Shown here: positions 41,116-50,421 of the stretch, piece after piece
Numbering within the stretch: the stretch's first letter is position 1
Layout of the letters: each line of letters begins with the position of its first letter
NCBI GenBank assembly: GCA_963773835.1
Contig: CAVZCQ010000001.1
Span: forward strand, 186,001 to 250,000
Length of the DNA: 64,000 nt
Direction: 5' to 3'
Source: JOPF136 sp963773835
GTDB taxonomy: Bacteria > Acidobacteriota > Terriglobia > Acidiferrales > UBA7541
Program-made: the position numbers and the translations under genes
Notes under the pieces: generated by a model
What the model saw: only the letters and a program-made list of their open reading frames with translations
Database searches by the model: none
What the model was told of the DNA's origin: nothing

Positions 41116-41144
41116 CGGACGGCGCCGCGGCGAGACGAATGTTC

Positions 41145-42608
41145 TTATCGCGGATTGGGTTGACTGGCCGCGCGAGCCCGGCGCTGCCATAGTTGCGCCC
41201 CCAGCGCGATGACTGCCGGGAAACAGACCAGAACGTACCGTGGTTCGGGCGTTTCCACTTGCGTAAGATACAGCGTTCGAAGCGTCAGGTAGACGGCAAG
41301 GAACATCGCTCCCGGCGGGAGCGCCAGCGACGTCGCTCCTCCGCTCCCTACGGCGTCACGCCGCCTTAGTGCGAGGATCCTCCAGCAACCAGCCGCTGCC
41401 AGGAGCAGGAACACCACGTTCGCCAGCCAGAGACCCAGCGTGACCAGCATGTCTTCCCGGTCGTATTCCCATTCCTTTGCCAGGGGCAGGAGCTGCCCCG
41501 AGTACGGCAACAACTCCACGCGCGGCGTCAGCCAAATCGTGGCAATGCGGTTCAAAGGCACCCAAAGCCACGTGCGCAGCGGATGGCGCCGCGTGCGTTC
41601 GCGAGCCAGTTCCGCGAACTCCTGGTCCAGCAGCGGCGCGATCGTGAGCGCTTGGTTGTATTCCTCGAACAGGTGCGCCACGCGCTCGCGTTCGGCCGGC
41701 GAATCGAATGCGGTGGCGGGGAGATCGTCCATTGAGATCGTCTGCTGTTCGATCTTCCACGGCACCAGATATACGTCGCGAAACCGCACCAGCCATGTGT
41801 TCGTCCAGGCATAGAAGCCGCGCGGCACGTAGTCACCGGACATCTCCGCATAGCGCGTGCTGAGGAGCTGCAAGCGGCCCAGCGTGGACACGTTACGAAT
41901 GCCCCATGGAAGTAGCGGCAGCAAGAGTCCAGCCGCCAGCCACACGCCGGTGCGCACGATGCGGAGCCACTCGCGCCGCCGCGCACAAAAGACGGCAATG
42001 GCCGCGCCCGCTGCGGCCAGGAGCAAGGGCGACTCCGCACGCACCAGTGTGGCTATTCCCGCAGCCGCGCCGGCTAAGAACCAACCCATCCGGTCGCATT
42101 GCGTTCCATCCAGCTCTTCTTTTTGCCAGGCGCGGACGAGCAGCAGCAGCGTGAGTGCACTGAGAAAGACGGCCAGAACCTCCGTAAGCGGCACGGCAGC
42201 GTAATTGGCCACGAAGGGGCAAAGCGCGGCCAGCCAGAGAGCAGCCAGCCATACGCGTTCGCGCGACGCCTGCGGCGCCAACCGCGCGGCCAGCGCGGCG
42301 ATCAGGAAACATCCGGCGACGTCGAGGATGGCCTGCGCCAGAAAGAGCGCGGCGGGCGATGGCCCCGCAAGCCATTCCACCGCGGCGATGAACAGGGGAT
42401 AGCCCGGCGGGCGCGCGTCGGTCGGCACCATGCCCCCGTCGTGAATCAGTCCATAGGTATGCGCGTTGAGGAGGTTGTGTGCCAGTTCGAGATAGATGGG
42501 GGAATCGCCCGCAGTGGTGGGGAAAAACCGGACGAAGCCGAGCCGGAACGCAAATCCCGTCAGGGCAGCCGCGACGCCATGTCGCCGCATCTGAATAGAG
42601 AGTGCCAT
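41145..42608 (-). CDS. GT-C family membrane glycosyltransferase (PMT/ArnT-like)
   Basis: This 487-residue integral membrane protein has about ten hydrophobic helices. The first periplasmic loop has the family pattern TTAGDSPIYLELAHNLLNAH and TDARPPGYPLFIAAVEWL, as in dolichyl- or undecaprenyl-phosphate-sugar transferases. It would move a sugar from a lipid carrier to an acceptor on the outer side of the inner membrane. It is divergent from the giant GH18-deacetylase-GT2 gene with a 39-base gap, which suggests a shared control region and a joint role in surface polysaccharide. Confidence 0.85.
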   Translation of the reverse strand: MALSIQMRRHGVAAALTGFAFRLGFVRFFPTTAGDSPIYLELAHNLLNAHTYGLIHDGGMVPTDARPPGYPLFIAAVEWLAGPSPAALFLAQAILDVAGCFLIAALAARLAPQASRERVWLAALWLAALCPFVANYAAVPLTEVLAVFLSALTLLLLVRAWQKEELDGTQCDRMGWFLAGAAAGIATLVRAESPLLLAAAGAAIAVFCARRREWLRIVRTGVWLAAGLLLPLLPWGIRNVSTLGRLQLLSTRYAEMSGDYVPRGFYAWTNTWLVRFRDVYLVPWKIEQQTISMDDLPATAFDSPAERERVAHLFEEYNQALTIAPLLDQEFAELARERTRRHPLRTWLWVPLNRIATIWLTPRVELLPYSGQLLPLAKEWEYDREDMLVTLGLWLANVVFLLLAAAGCWRILALRRRDAVGSGGATSLALPPGAMFLAVYLTLRTLYLTQVETPEPRYVLVCFPAVIALGAQLWQRRARAASQPNPR

Positions 42609-42647
42609 TGACAGGGTCGGAACCCCACGTTAGCTTGGACTCTCCTC

Positions 42648-45600
42648 ATGTCGGACGGCAAGCCTGTCTTTCACGATGAACGTACCCAGCGATGGAGCGT
42701 GACTCGGCGCACGCTGGAACTGGGCGGAATTGCGCTCGCGTTACTTCTGGCCGTGCTGGCTGTGGGCGCGGTAGGAAAGTTGAGCCTGGGCAATCCGGTG
42801 TGGCCTGCGTTCAAGCCCGCAGTCCATGCCATTAAGGTGAAACCGCGCCCGGCGAAAACCGCAGTCACGCGTCCGGGGCGCAAACGCCGCGTGGCGGCGC
42901 TTGGCAAAGTTCCCGAGAACTACGACCCGATCCAGGCTGCATTCTACGTGAGTTGGGATTCCACGAGTTTTGCTTCGCTGCGGCAGAACTACCGCCACCT
43001 GGACCTGCTCATTCCCGAAGAACTGCACGCTATTTCCCCGGACGGGAGGCTCACCCACGAACTGGATCCGAAACTCGAGGCCTGGGAACACAACCTCGGC
43101 GTGGAGCTCCCGACGATGCCGCTGGTGAACGACACGGATGGCAACGCGTGGCACGCAAACGAAACGGCGAAGGCGCTGGAGAGCCCGCGCGCGCGGCGAA
43201 GAATGGTGAGCGAGCTCCTGGGCTTTGCGCTCGGCCACCATTTCGCGGGGATCGTGGTGGACTTCGAACTGTTGCCGGAGCACTCCTGGCCCGCCTTCCG
43301 CGAGTTTCTGGGGGAACTCGGCGCCGTGCTGCATCGCGCCAACTTGAAGGCCATGGTGGCGCTGCCGGCCATCGATTCTGGAATGGACTACAAGGCGATT
43401 GCGCCCAATGTGGACGCCATCATCCTGATGAACTACGACGAGCACTGGTCCACCGCCGCGCCCGGCCCAATCGCCTCGCAGGACTGGTACACGCGGAACA
43501 TCGATCAGGCGCTGAAAGAAGTGCCGCCGCAGAAACTGATCGTGGCCGTGGGGAGTTACGCCTACGACTGGCCGGCCGCGACAAAGAAGGATCCACACCC
43601 CACGGCGCAGGCGCTCAGTTTTCAGGATGCCGTGGTGCGTGCGCAGGAGGCGGAATCGGATATCGAGTTCGATCCCGACCACCTGAACGCGCACTTTTCC
43701 TATTCGGACGACGATGGCCGCGCGCACCAGGTGTGGATGGTGGACGGCGTGGCGGCTTACAACCAGATCAGCGCAGCCGAGGCGCGCAGCGCCCAGGGTG
43801 TCGTCCTGTGGCGGCTGGGCTCGGAGGACCCTTCGCTGTGGTCCGTGATCGAAGCAAAGTCCTCAACGGAGGAAGTGAGGGCGAAGCTCAACACCATCCC
43901 CCCCGGCTACGACCTCGTGCTCGAAGGCGATGGCGACATCTGGCGCATCCTCTCCACTCCCAGCGCCGGCGCGCGCACAATTCAATATGATTCCTCCTCG
44001 AATTTGATCACGGGGGAAACCTACACGAAGTTTCCCGAGACCTACCGCGTTCAGCAGATGGGCGCCGTGCCTCATAAGGTTGCGCTATCGTTTGACGACG
44101 GCCCAGACCCGACCTACACGCCGCAAATCCTGGACATCCTGAAGGAAAAGAACGCGACAGCCACCTTTTTTGTGATTGGCGGCAGCGCCAAGGACTCACC
44201 GCGCCTGCTGCGGCGGATCTACGCGGAAGGCCACGAGGTAGGCAACCACACCTACACGCACCCGCGGTTCAGCAACACGGACATTTCGGAAACGTTTATT
44301 CGCACCGAGCTGAACCTGACGGAGTTGGTGATCGAATCAAGGCTGGGTGCGAAGAGCCTGCTGTTCCGCCCGCCATACGGGATCGACCACCAACCCGATT
44401 CCGCGGACGAAGTAGTGCTGCTGCCCATCCCGCAAAAACTGGGCTACCTGCTGGTGGGGGCGCGCATTGACCCGCACGACTGGGGTTCGGAGGGCGGGAT
44501 ACCGCCGCCCGGCCCGGACGAAATCCGGAAGCAGGTGCTGGCTCAGGCGCGGACGGGGAAGGGAAACATCATCCTGCTGCATGACGGCGGAGGCAACCGC
44601 TCCTCCACCGTAACGGCATTGCCGCTGATCATCGACGGGCTTCGCGCCGAGGGCCTGCAAATCGTGCCGGTCTCCGAGCTGATCGGGCAGACGCGGGAGG
44701 AGGTGATGCCTCCGCTGACGGGGAACGAATGGCTTCTCTCCCGGCTGGATGCCTTTGTGTTCGACCTGTCGAACATCGCGGGCATGACCATGACGGTGAT
44801 TTTCATCGCCGGAATCATCCTGGTAAGCGGCCGGGCGATCATCGTGGGCCTGCTGGCGCTGGTGGAAAAGCTGCGGCCGACGGAACCGGAGCATCCCGGC
44901 TACCGGCCGCTGGTGACCGTGGTGATCCCCGCGCACAACGAAGAGGCGGCCATCGAGGCGACGGTGCGTTCCGCGCTGGCTTCCGAGTATCCGCATCTGG
45001 AGATCGTGGTGGTGGACGACGGTTCCACCGACCGCACGGCGGAAATTCTCGACACCCGGTTCGGGCCGGATGCCCGCGTCCGCATCCATCATCAGGTGAA
45101 CCGTGGGAAGCCAGCGGCGCTCAATCAGGCCCTGGCCATGTGCGCCGGAGAAATCGTGGTGACCATTGACGCCGACACCATCGTGCACCCGGCGGCCATT
45201 GGGCGGCTCGTGCGCCATTTTGCGGATTCTGAAACCGGCGCCGTGGCCGGAAACGTCAAGGTGGGAAATCGCAGGAGCTGGATCACGCGCTGGCAGGCCC
45301 TCGAATACATCACCAGCCAGAATATGGAGAAGCGCGCCTTCGACCTGCTGAACTGCATCACCGTGGTGCCCGGCGCGCTAGGCGCCTGGCGCGCCGAGGC
45401 GGTGCGAAACGCCGGCGGCTTTTTGGCCGATACGCTGGCGGAGGACACCGACCTGACCATCTCCCTCCGCCGGCGCGGATGGCGCATCTCCTACGACGAG
45501 GAGGCGGAAGCCTACACGGAAGCTCCCGAAACGTCGCGCGCGCTCATCCGCCAGCGGTTCCGGTGGACCTACGGCACGATCCAGTCCGTGTGGAAGCATC

Positions 45601-46034
45601 GCGACACGTTGTTCCGCCCGCGTTACGGCTCGCTCGGTTTCATCGCGCTGCCCAATATCTTTTTGTTCCAGATCCTGCTGCCGTTGGTGTCTCCGGTAAT
45701 CGACCTGATGTTTCTGGGCACGATTCTGATGTGGGGAGTGGCGCAATTGCCGTTGTCGCGTTTCGGGCAGGTGTGGACCGGCGAGGACGTGAGGCGGTCT
45801 CTGGCCTTCTTTGCGCTGTTCATGCTGATCGACTTCGCCACCTGCGTGGTGGCCTTCGTGCTCGAACGGCATGAGGATTGGTCGCTGCTCCTCCCGCTGA
45901 TTCTCCAGCGGTTCTACTACCGCCAGCTCATGTACATCGTGATCTTCCGCGCGGTGGTGCAGGCCTGGAAGGGCGGCGAGGTGGGCTGGCGCGGCGTCCA
46001 ACCGCAGCCGCGCCCGGCGTCTGGCGAAATCTGA
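42648..46034 (+). CDS. GH18 - polysaccharide deacetylase - GT2 trifunctional membrane protein
   Basis: A 1128-residue protein with an N-terminal membrane anchor (about 24-46). Residues 85-400 are a GH18-like barrel with catalytic-type D205 and E207 in VVDFELLPE. A NodB deacetylase follows (SFDDGPDPTYTP with D483/D484, NHTYTHP, FRPPYG). Next come membrane segments near 705 and 725, then a family 2 glycosyltransferase: VVIPAHNEE (about 757), VVVDDGST (about 788), EDTD (about 932) and QRFRW (about 967). Several C-terminal membrane helices end the protein. Synthase plus deacetylase plus glycosidase are the parts of poly-N-acetylglucosamine machinery (PgaC and PgaB) here in one chain, so it probably makes and edits an extracellular aminosugar polymer. 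No ribosome-binding site is clear before the ATG. Confidence 0.9.
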   Translation: MSDGKPVFHDERTQRWSVTRRTLELGGIALALLLAVLAVGAVGKLSLGNPVWPAFKPAVHAIKVKPRPAKTAVTRPGRKRRVAALGKVPENYDPIQAAFYVSWDSTSFASLRQNYRHLDLLIPEELHAISPDGRLTHELDPKLEAWEHNLGVELPTMPLVNDTDGNAWHANETAKALESPRARRRMVSELLGFALGHHFAGIVVDFELLPEHSWPAFREFLGELGAVLHRANLKAMVALPAIDSGMDYKAIAPNVDAIILMNYDEHWSTAAPGPIASQDWYTRNIDQALKEVPPQKLIVAVGSYAYDWPAATKKDPHPTAQALSFQDAVVRAQEAESDIEFDPDHLNAHFSYSDDDGRAHQVWMVDGVAAYNQISAAEARSAQGVVLWRLGSEDPSLWSVIEAKSSTEEVRAKLNTIPPGYDLVLEGDGDIWRILSTPSAGARTIQYDSSSNLITGETYTKFPETYRVQQMGAVPHKVALSFDDGPDPTYTPQILDILKEKNATATFFVIGGSAKDSPRLLRRIYAEGHEVGNHTYTHPRFSNTDISETFIRTELNLTELVIESRLGAKSLLFRPPYGIDHQPDSADEVVLLPIPQKLGYLLVGARIDPHDWGSEGGIPPPGPDEIRKQVLAQARTGKGNIILLHDGGGNRSSTVTALPLIIDGLRAEGLQIVPVSELIGQTREEVMPPLTGNEWLLSRLDAFVFDLSNIAGMTMTVIFIAGIILVSGRAIIVGLLALVEKLRPTEPEHPGYRPLVTVVIPAHNEEAAIEATVRSALASEYPHLEIVVVDDGSTDRTAEILDTRFGPDARVRIHHQVNRGKPAALNQALAMCAGEIVVTIDADTIVHPAAIGRLVRHFADSETGAVAGNVKVGNRRSWITRWQALEYITSQNMEKRAFDLLNCITVVPGALGAWRAEAVRNAGGFLADTLAEDTDLTISLRRRGWRISYDEEAEAYTEAPETSRALIRQRFRWTYGTIQSVWKHRDTLFRPRYGSLGFIALPNIFLFQILLPLVSPVIDLMFLGTILMWGVAQLPLSRFGQVWTGEDVRRSLAFFALFMLIDFATCVVAFVLERHEDWSLLLPLILQRFYYRQLMYIVIFRAVVQAWKGGEVGWRGVQPQPRPASGEI

Positions 46035-46190
46035 AGCAGAGCCGCTGCCCGGGCCAGGGCTGGAAGTGCGGGGATTTAGGCCCCCGGACCGACGCGGGGC
46101 GACTTCCGGGTTTTAGCCCCTGAAACCAATGACTGCGCGCTTGTCGTCTAACGATTTCGGATCCCGCGCGTCCACTCTCAGGAGGCCTCT

Positions 46191-46691
46191 ATGAAACTCA
46201 CGCCGATTCTTACGGCCGTCTTCGGTTGCGCGGCGCTGGCGGTCGCGGCGCCTCAGCAGCACACGAGCTCAGAGATGCAGCATCACCACTCGTGCCTCGA
46301 AGAGGAGCACTCGTCGATTGAACGGGGCGAGGGGTTCGGCATGGCCATGGCCGCGGACCATAACGGGTATCCCGGCCCGCGCCACGTGCTGGATATGGCC
46401 TCCGCGCTGAGGCTGACCGCGGAGCAGCGCGCCTCGATGGAAAAGGTGTTTGCGGGGATGCACGAGAAGGCCGTGGCGCGGGGGAAGGAATTGTTCGAAG
46501 CGGAAGCCAGGCTCGAGCAGATGTTTCGGGACGCGCGTCCGGAGGCCGACCTGCGCGAGCAGTCCTTCCGGATCGATTCCATCCACGCGGAACTGCGCTG
46601 GATTCACCTCTCTGCGCACCTGGCGGCGCAGAAAATCCTCACGCCGGAGCAAATTGCAACGTACACGCGGCTGCGGCAGGAGCAGATGTAG
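46191..46691 (+). CDS. Spy/CpxP-like periplasmic protein
   Basis: This 166-residue protein has a signal peptide (KLTPILTAVFGCAALAVAA), a His-rich stretch (EMQHHHSC, metal binding possible), and helices with the LTAEQRASMEKVFAGMHEKA and ILTPEQIATYTRLRQEQM repeats of the LTxxQ family. Such proteins act as periplasmic chaperones or metal-stress sensors (Spy, CpxP, ZraP). The ATG follows AGGAGGCCTCT, a strong ribosome-binding site. It is encoded 156 bases after the polysaccharide gene and may be independent of it. Confidence 0.85.
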   Translation: MKLTPILTAVFGCAALAVAAPQQHTSSEMQHHHSCLEEEHSSIERGEGFGMAMAADHNGYPGPRHVLDMASALRLTAEQRASMEKVFAGMHEKAVARGKELFEAEARLEQMFRDARPEADLREQSFRIDSIHAELRWIHLSAHLAAQKILTPEQIATYTRLRQEQM

Positions 46692-47197
46692 CGGCGTCCG
46701 CCCGCGGCGAACCGACTTCTGAGCGCGGCGCACCGGCACGAGGGTAACCGGGCGCATTCCCGGAATGCCGATTGCGGATAATTTCCGGGTAGCCGACCAC
46801 GTGCAAGTTGGCCAGACCAGTCAACACTAGGGCGTTTGTCGGTACTAATCCGACCGACGAACCGATAACTTCCGGGCTGCCCGTAATCCGCCCAGAATCG
46901 AGGTCGATGCCAAGCGCTGAGAATCACTCCCCACAAGCCGCCCATTACCAATCCGAACCTTTTTTCTGTCACGGCAGAGGCCGCGGGGTTCGAGTCTCGT
47001 CGTCCCCGCTATTTTCCAAAGCAGTTAGGCGAAATTCACTGAGACCCTTGCGGAGCAGAAGAATCTTCGAATATCGCCTTGTGGAGTAGGGAGGAAAGCA
47101 GACAAGTGAATTGCTTTGCGGCAGCAAGACCTGGCAATGCGGGCGGGAGAGCAGGGGCCTAGAGGACGGCCATTGGGACTTCACAAATTAGGGATTT
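46692..47197. other. Spacer at the left edge of an accessory region
   Basis: About 500 bases without a supported gene. It contains loosely repeated words of the type CCGGAAGTTATCGG / GATAATTTCCGGG, related in form to 50270-50310 and 52036-52110. It also holds a tRNA-like 3' fragment, after which GC content falls. Confidence 0.45.
46984..47012 (+). other. tRNA 3'-end-like fragment, possible attachment-site remnant
   Basis: CGGGGTTCGAGTCTCGTCGT followed by CCCCGCTA looks like a T-arm (GTTCGAGT loop) and the 3' acceptor strand of a tRNA. No matching 5' acceptor strand GGGGACG or anticodon arm lies upstream, so this is not a tRNA gene. Integrases often leave such tRNA ends at element borders. 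It sits where the accessory, lower-GC region begins. Confidence 0.35.
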
Positions 47198-47593
47198 TTA
47201 TTCACTCTTGGATGGCTCCCAAAGCTCGATCGGATTGCCATCTGGATCTTTAAGCCACGCAAAGGTCCCCATGGAGGGATATTCCTCGGTCTTTTCGATT
47301 ACCACGCCTTTACTCTTAAGATGGCTGAGGACTTCTCCCATGTTCTTCACTGTGTAATTAATCTTACCCGTTCGTGGCTTATCCTTGATGTCTTGATCCG
47401 TGGGCATGATCGCCCACGCTATCGTTCGCTTAATCTCCGGGTTTGCAAGATCCCTATATTCGAACGATGCATAGATTGAACTGCACTCAGCATCTTCGCC
47501 TTGAGGAACTATTCCGAGACAATCGCGATACCAAGCTGCCAGTCTCTTTGTATCGTTAGAAAACAGAAAAGCGCCGCCAATTCCGTCGATCAT
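47198..47593 (-). CDS. VOC-family (glyoxalase/bleomycin-resistance fold) protein
   Basis: This 131-residue protein of the vicinal-oxygen-chelate fold has FLFSNDTKRLAAWYRDCLGI at the start of module one, the second-module segment KINYTVKNMGEVLSHLKSKG, and the closing FAWLKDPDGNPIELWEPS with its Glu ligand. The exact reaction is not predictable. It lies 11 bases after the AraC/GyrI gene on the same strand and is probably cotranscribed with it. GC is low compared with the core genes. Confidence 0.85.
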   Translation of the reverse strand: MIDGIGGAFLFSNDTKRLAAWYRDCLGIVPQGEDAECSSIYASFEYRDLANPEIKRTIAWAIMPTDQDIKDKPRTGKINYTVKNMGEVLSHLKSKGVVIEKTEEYPSMGTFAWLKDPDGNPIELWEPSKSE

Positions 47594-47604
47594 GAGTTCC
47601 CCCG

Positions 47605-48603
47605 TTACGCAGTGACTCGTTTATTGCCCTTTATTTCGATCATCCCAGATTTTCGGCTCCCAGAGTTCAAACTTCTCATCGCTGCCAGTTTCCGAACCGG
47701 CAGGCAAAGTTCCAATTCAAAATGCGACCAATCCGTCGCGTTTTCTTTGTCTAAGAAAACCTCAAGTGCCGGCGCATGCTCGGGCTCGTGGACACTATTG
47801 ATAAGCCAATCTCTGTAAAGGTAGTCCCAAGCCGTTGCTACCTTATGGATATCGCCGGAAACCTTTATGGCGGCGTATCGCATGGCTGGCATTTTCACTT
47901 TCGACATTCCTTCCATGCACTCGAAAGGAAAAGACGACGCAAGACAGACCTCATATCGATAAAGATGCTTTGGGGTCACGTGTGGATCGTCTACCGTCAT
48001 TCCGAAAAGAATTCCTTGCGAAAAAATATCCTGGGATTTGGCCCATTCGATCACTGTCCTGAGGGCGGCAAGTACTCTGTCCAGTTCGAAGGCGTTCGTA
48101 ACCCGAATATAGGCGACTTGCCTTTCGGGAATGTCGATCAATCTCACTGGAAAAGCAGCTCTCTTTTCTTCCGCGCTCATGGGGAGACCATATTCCTCTT
48201 CCGGGAAGAGTTCTTTGCAAATCTTGCTCTTTTTGATCTCACCGCTTTTTCGAAACTGACTTGGCGAAGTATCGTAGCCGGATCGGAAGGCGCGCGAAAA
48301 CGTGGCCGATGACGAAAAACCGCAATCTAAGGCTATATCGGTCACGCTTTGGTCGGAATAACGAAGAAGACGAGCGGCCTTTTCAAGACGAAGCCGGTTC
48401 GTAAAATTGTTTAGGGTTTCGCCCGAAACCGCACCAAAGATCCGATGGAAGTGAAATTCCGACAAGCAGGCAACTCTAGCCAGCTCCTTTAGTTTCACCT
48501 GGCGATCCAGATTCCCGCGAAGATAGTCGATGACCCGATCAATTCTTCGGGAATATTCGCTGCTGGCCTGGGTCTTTGTATTTGGCACGGACTCTACTGG
48601 CAT
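47605..48603 (-). CDS. AraC-type regulator with GyrI-like effector domain
   Basis: This 332-residue protein has an N-terminal AraC DNA-binding domain (two helix-turn-helices, about 22-115: LKELARVACLSEFHFHRIFG and VTDIALDCGFSSSATFSRAF). A GyrI/SOUL-like ligand-binding domain follows (FPVRLIDIPERQVAYIRV ... YEVCLASSFPF ... FLDKENATDWSHFELELCLPV). This layout is that of Rob/SoxS-like multidrug regulators that bind hydrophobic cations. The ATG at 48603 gives MPVESVPNTKTQ; the frame continues seven codons upstream. A palindrome overlaps the start codon. It heads a two-gene unit with the VOC protein. Confidence 0.88.
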   Translation of the reverse strand: MPVESVPNTKTQASSEYSRRIDRVIDYLRGNLDRQVKLKELARVACLSEFHFHRIFGAVSGETLNNFTNRLRLEKAARLLRYSDQSVTDIALDCGFSSSATFSRAFRSGYDTSPSQFRKSGEIKKSKICKELFPEEEYGLPMSAEEKRAAFPVRLIDIPERQVAYIRVTNAFELDRVLAALRTVIEWAKSQDIFSQGILFGMTVDDPHVTPKHLYRYEVCLASSFPFECMEGMSKVKMPAMRYAAIKVSGDIHKVATAWDYLYRDWLINSVHEPEHAPALEVFLDKENATDWSHFELELCLPVRKLAAMRSLNSGSRKSGMIEIKGNKRVTA

Positions 48604-48625
48604 TGTGGCATAGAAATACCACAAT
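48602..48625. promoter_or_regulatory. Palindrome over the AraC/GyrI start, possible operator
   Basis: ATTGTGG and CCACAAT, exact inverse arms separated by 10 bases, cover the start codon at 48603 and the bases upstream. The position would suit autoregulation. No direct evidence of binding. Confidence 0.4.
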
Positions 48626-48688
48626 TGGCCCTATGCGGTCAGCATCCAAAAGTCTGGCTGCCATTCGTCGTCAAGAGTCTCGGAAGAG

Positions 48689-49063
48689 GTGGCGCATTTT
48701 GCTTCAAGGGAGATTGTCGAAAAAGAGATAGACCGAAGCAATGCGACCGTTCCGGGCGACGATAAAATCGGTTCCGGCGTAGGCTGGTGGTTTGCCGGGA
48801 GTGCCGGATACCCATCGAACCCGTCCGGCACAATCAACCCACGAATACACTTGATCGTCGGCGGCTTTCACCTCCTAGTGGCGAGCGACTCGGAAATTGA
48901 GAAGATCGTTACTGGCCTGCGCGATAGATTCAAAGTAGAGTATGTCGCGCCTGGCCACTGCACCGGCGAGCCCGCCTTTACGGCGCTGAAGAAGGCGCTC
49001 GGTGATCGGTACCTTTACGCTGGACTCGGTACAACATTGGCGCTGACTGCTTCACAGAAGTAA
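48689..49063 (+). pseudogene. Metallo-beta-lactamase-fold hydrolase, 3' remnant
   Basis: The C-terminal 75 residues match an MBL-fold hydrolase of the large PhnP/DHPPP-like group: RIHLIVGGFHLLVASDSEIE (conserved GGFHL), VEYVAPGHCTGEPAF (metal-binding HCTG) and YLYAGLGTTLAL. The N-terminal two thirds, including the HxHxDH motif, is absent: the frame before residue 50 reads unrelated sequence, and no MBL coding sequence lies upstream. The gene is therefore truncated and almost certainly inactive. Confidence 0.7.
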
Positions 49064-49251
49064 TTGTTGATTCCCGTCATGCCAGCATAGTTCGCGAGTC
49101 GTCGGCAAAAAGGAACTATGTGGTTGTTGACGTAATATCGCCATTACACTTATTGACCCCGATTTTGGCGAACAAAGGCTACGGCGAGGTGACTCACAAC
49201 ACCGGCACGGGATCGTACACGGCGCAATGCCAATAGACGGAATCCAGGGGG

Positions 49252-50100
49252 TTATCGCGGCACCTCATTCTCCCGCAGAGAATCCACCAGCTCCTTTGCT
49301 TCTCCTAAGCTGCAGCCGTAGAGTTTGCGGGCGGCGTACATGGCGGTGATGGTCTGCCCGCGGGCGGCGAGTTCGCGGAGTTGCTTCTGTTGGTCTTCGC
49401 GGTTGAGCGATTTCAGGTGCGTGAAGTCCTGCGTTAAGGAAACCGAATCGGCAATGACCCTGTAGGGGCGCAGGGCGTCGAGGAACTTGTGCGCGCCGGG
49501 CACAACGTCCCAACGTATACGAAGGAACGTCGGCGCGGTCATCGTGACTGGATAATCTCGATAAAGAGTCGAACTGGTGCCATACCAGCGTTTTTTCAAT
49601 GGAGCCTGTTCGCCGCGTTCGGCCTGCAAGGCGTCCGCAAGAAGAGCGGTATCGCCGGATAACTCGATTTCGACATAGCGGAGGTATTGGGTTTGCGTGG
49701 TGCCGGGCTTTGCCGGATCGGGTGTTTCGACGCGCTCCTTGACCAGCCGGGCCGACGCGATCTCGCCCAGGGAAAGGAAAACGACAGAGGCGTAATCGGC
49801 GGGCAACTGGTAGTTCAGATAAGAACGATATTGCACGTAAATTCCCGTCTCGTTCATACGGACGAGCCAATTGGACGGGTGGAAGCGCGCAGTGACCATC
49901 CTGAGAGTCAGAAGCACGAAGAGCAGTAGAAATGAGCCAAAGAAGTAGCCGGGCGGCCACTTTCGCGTGTAGGCGTTGAAAAAGAAAGCCGCGGTGGCGG
50001 CGAATCCAGTAAGCCAGACGATCAACGCTCGCATACGCGAGTGGCGGAATACGCGGTCCCTGGGGCCAATCTCGACGTCTTGAAGGCACAGCAGTCGCAT
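49252..50100 (-). CDS. Membrane protein with L7/L12-like C-terminal motif
   Basis: This 282-residue protein has two adjacent membrane helices (ALIVWLTGFAATAAFFFNAY and YFFGSFLLLFVLLTLRMV). A beta-rich cytoplasmic PH-like domain follows (WLVRMNETGIYVQYRSYLNY ... LRYVEIELSGDTALLADAL). The C-terminal 45 residues end TAMYAARKLYGCSLGEAKEL, like the ribosomal-L7/L12-type helix motif found in many small membrane-associated proteins. I cannot name its function. It has its own upstream gap on the minus strand. Confidence 0.7.
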   Translation of the reverse strand: MRLLCLQDVEIGPRDRVFRHSRMRALIVWLTGFAATAAFFFNAYTRKWPPGYFFGSFLLLFVLLTLRMVTARFHPSNWLVRMNETGIYVQYRSYLNYQLPADYASVVFLSLGEIASARLVKERVETPDPAKPGTTQTQYLRYVEIELSGDTALLADALQAERGEQAPLKKRWYGTSSTLYRDYPVTMTAPTFLRIRWDVVPGAHKFLDALRPYRVIADSVSLTQDFTHLKSLNREDQQKQLRELAARGQTITAMYAARKLYGCSLGEAKELVDSLRENEVPR

Positions 50101-50421
50101 AGGAGCTAAGCTCCGACGAACGACAAGAGTTTACTACGCCGGAGTTGCTAGCGATAGTTACTTGCGATAACACCCAAAACACAGCGATCCTGAGCAGTTT
50201 TTCTGCGTCATTGTTGGCGTAACATCGCGATAGCGCTCACGACCGCACAACCGTCTCTCCCACGGACGGTTTGTCGGCGATCCGGAAGTAATTCGGTTAC
50301 TTCCGCATCCCACCGTTAATCGGGCACTAGCCATCGGCTGGCAAGACTCCGCCTCCGAGCAGCAGAGTGGAGGTATGAGTACCAATCCCGGGCCACCTCC
50401 TCACCCGACATTGGCTCGCCG
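50101..50421. other. Spacer with degenerate CCGGAAGTAAT word
   Basis: About 320 bases without a supported gene. GTCGGCGATCCGGAAGTAAT here resembles GTCGGCAAGCCGGAAGTAAT at about 52040, and a small inverted repeat CGGAAGTAA...TTACTTCCG lies at 50280-50307. Confidence 0.4.

Noticed and set aside
46984..47012. Complete tRNA gene
   Set aside because: Only the T-arm and 3' acceptor-like part is present; no D-arm, anticodon arm or 5' acceptor strand is found upstream.
50158..50385. 75-codon minus-strand frame in the spacer
   Set aside because: No ribosome-binding site, no domain, and it overlaps degenerate repeat words.
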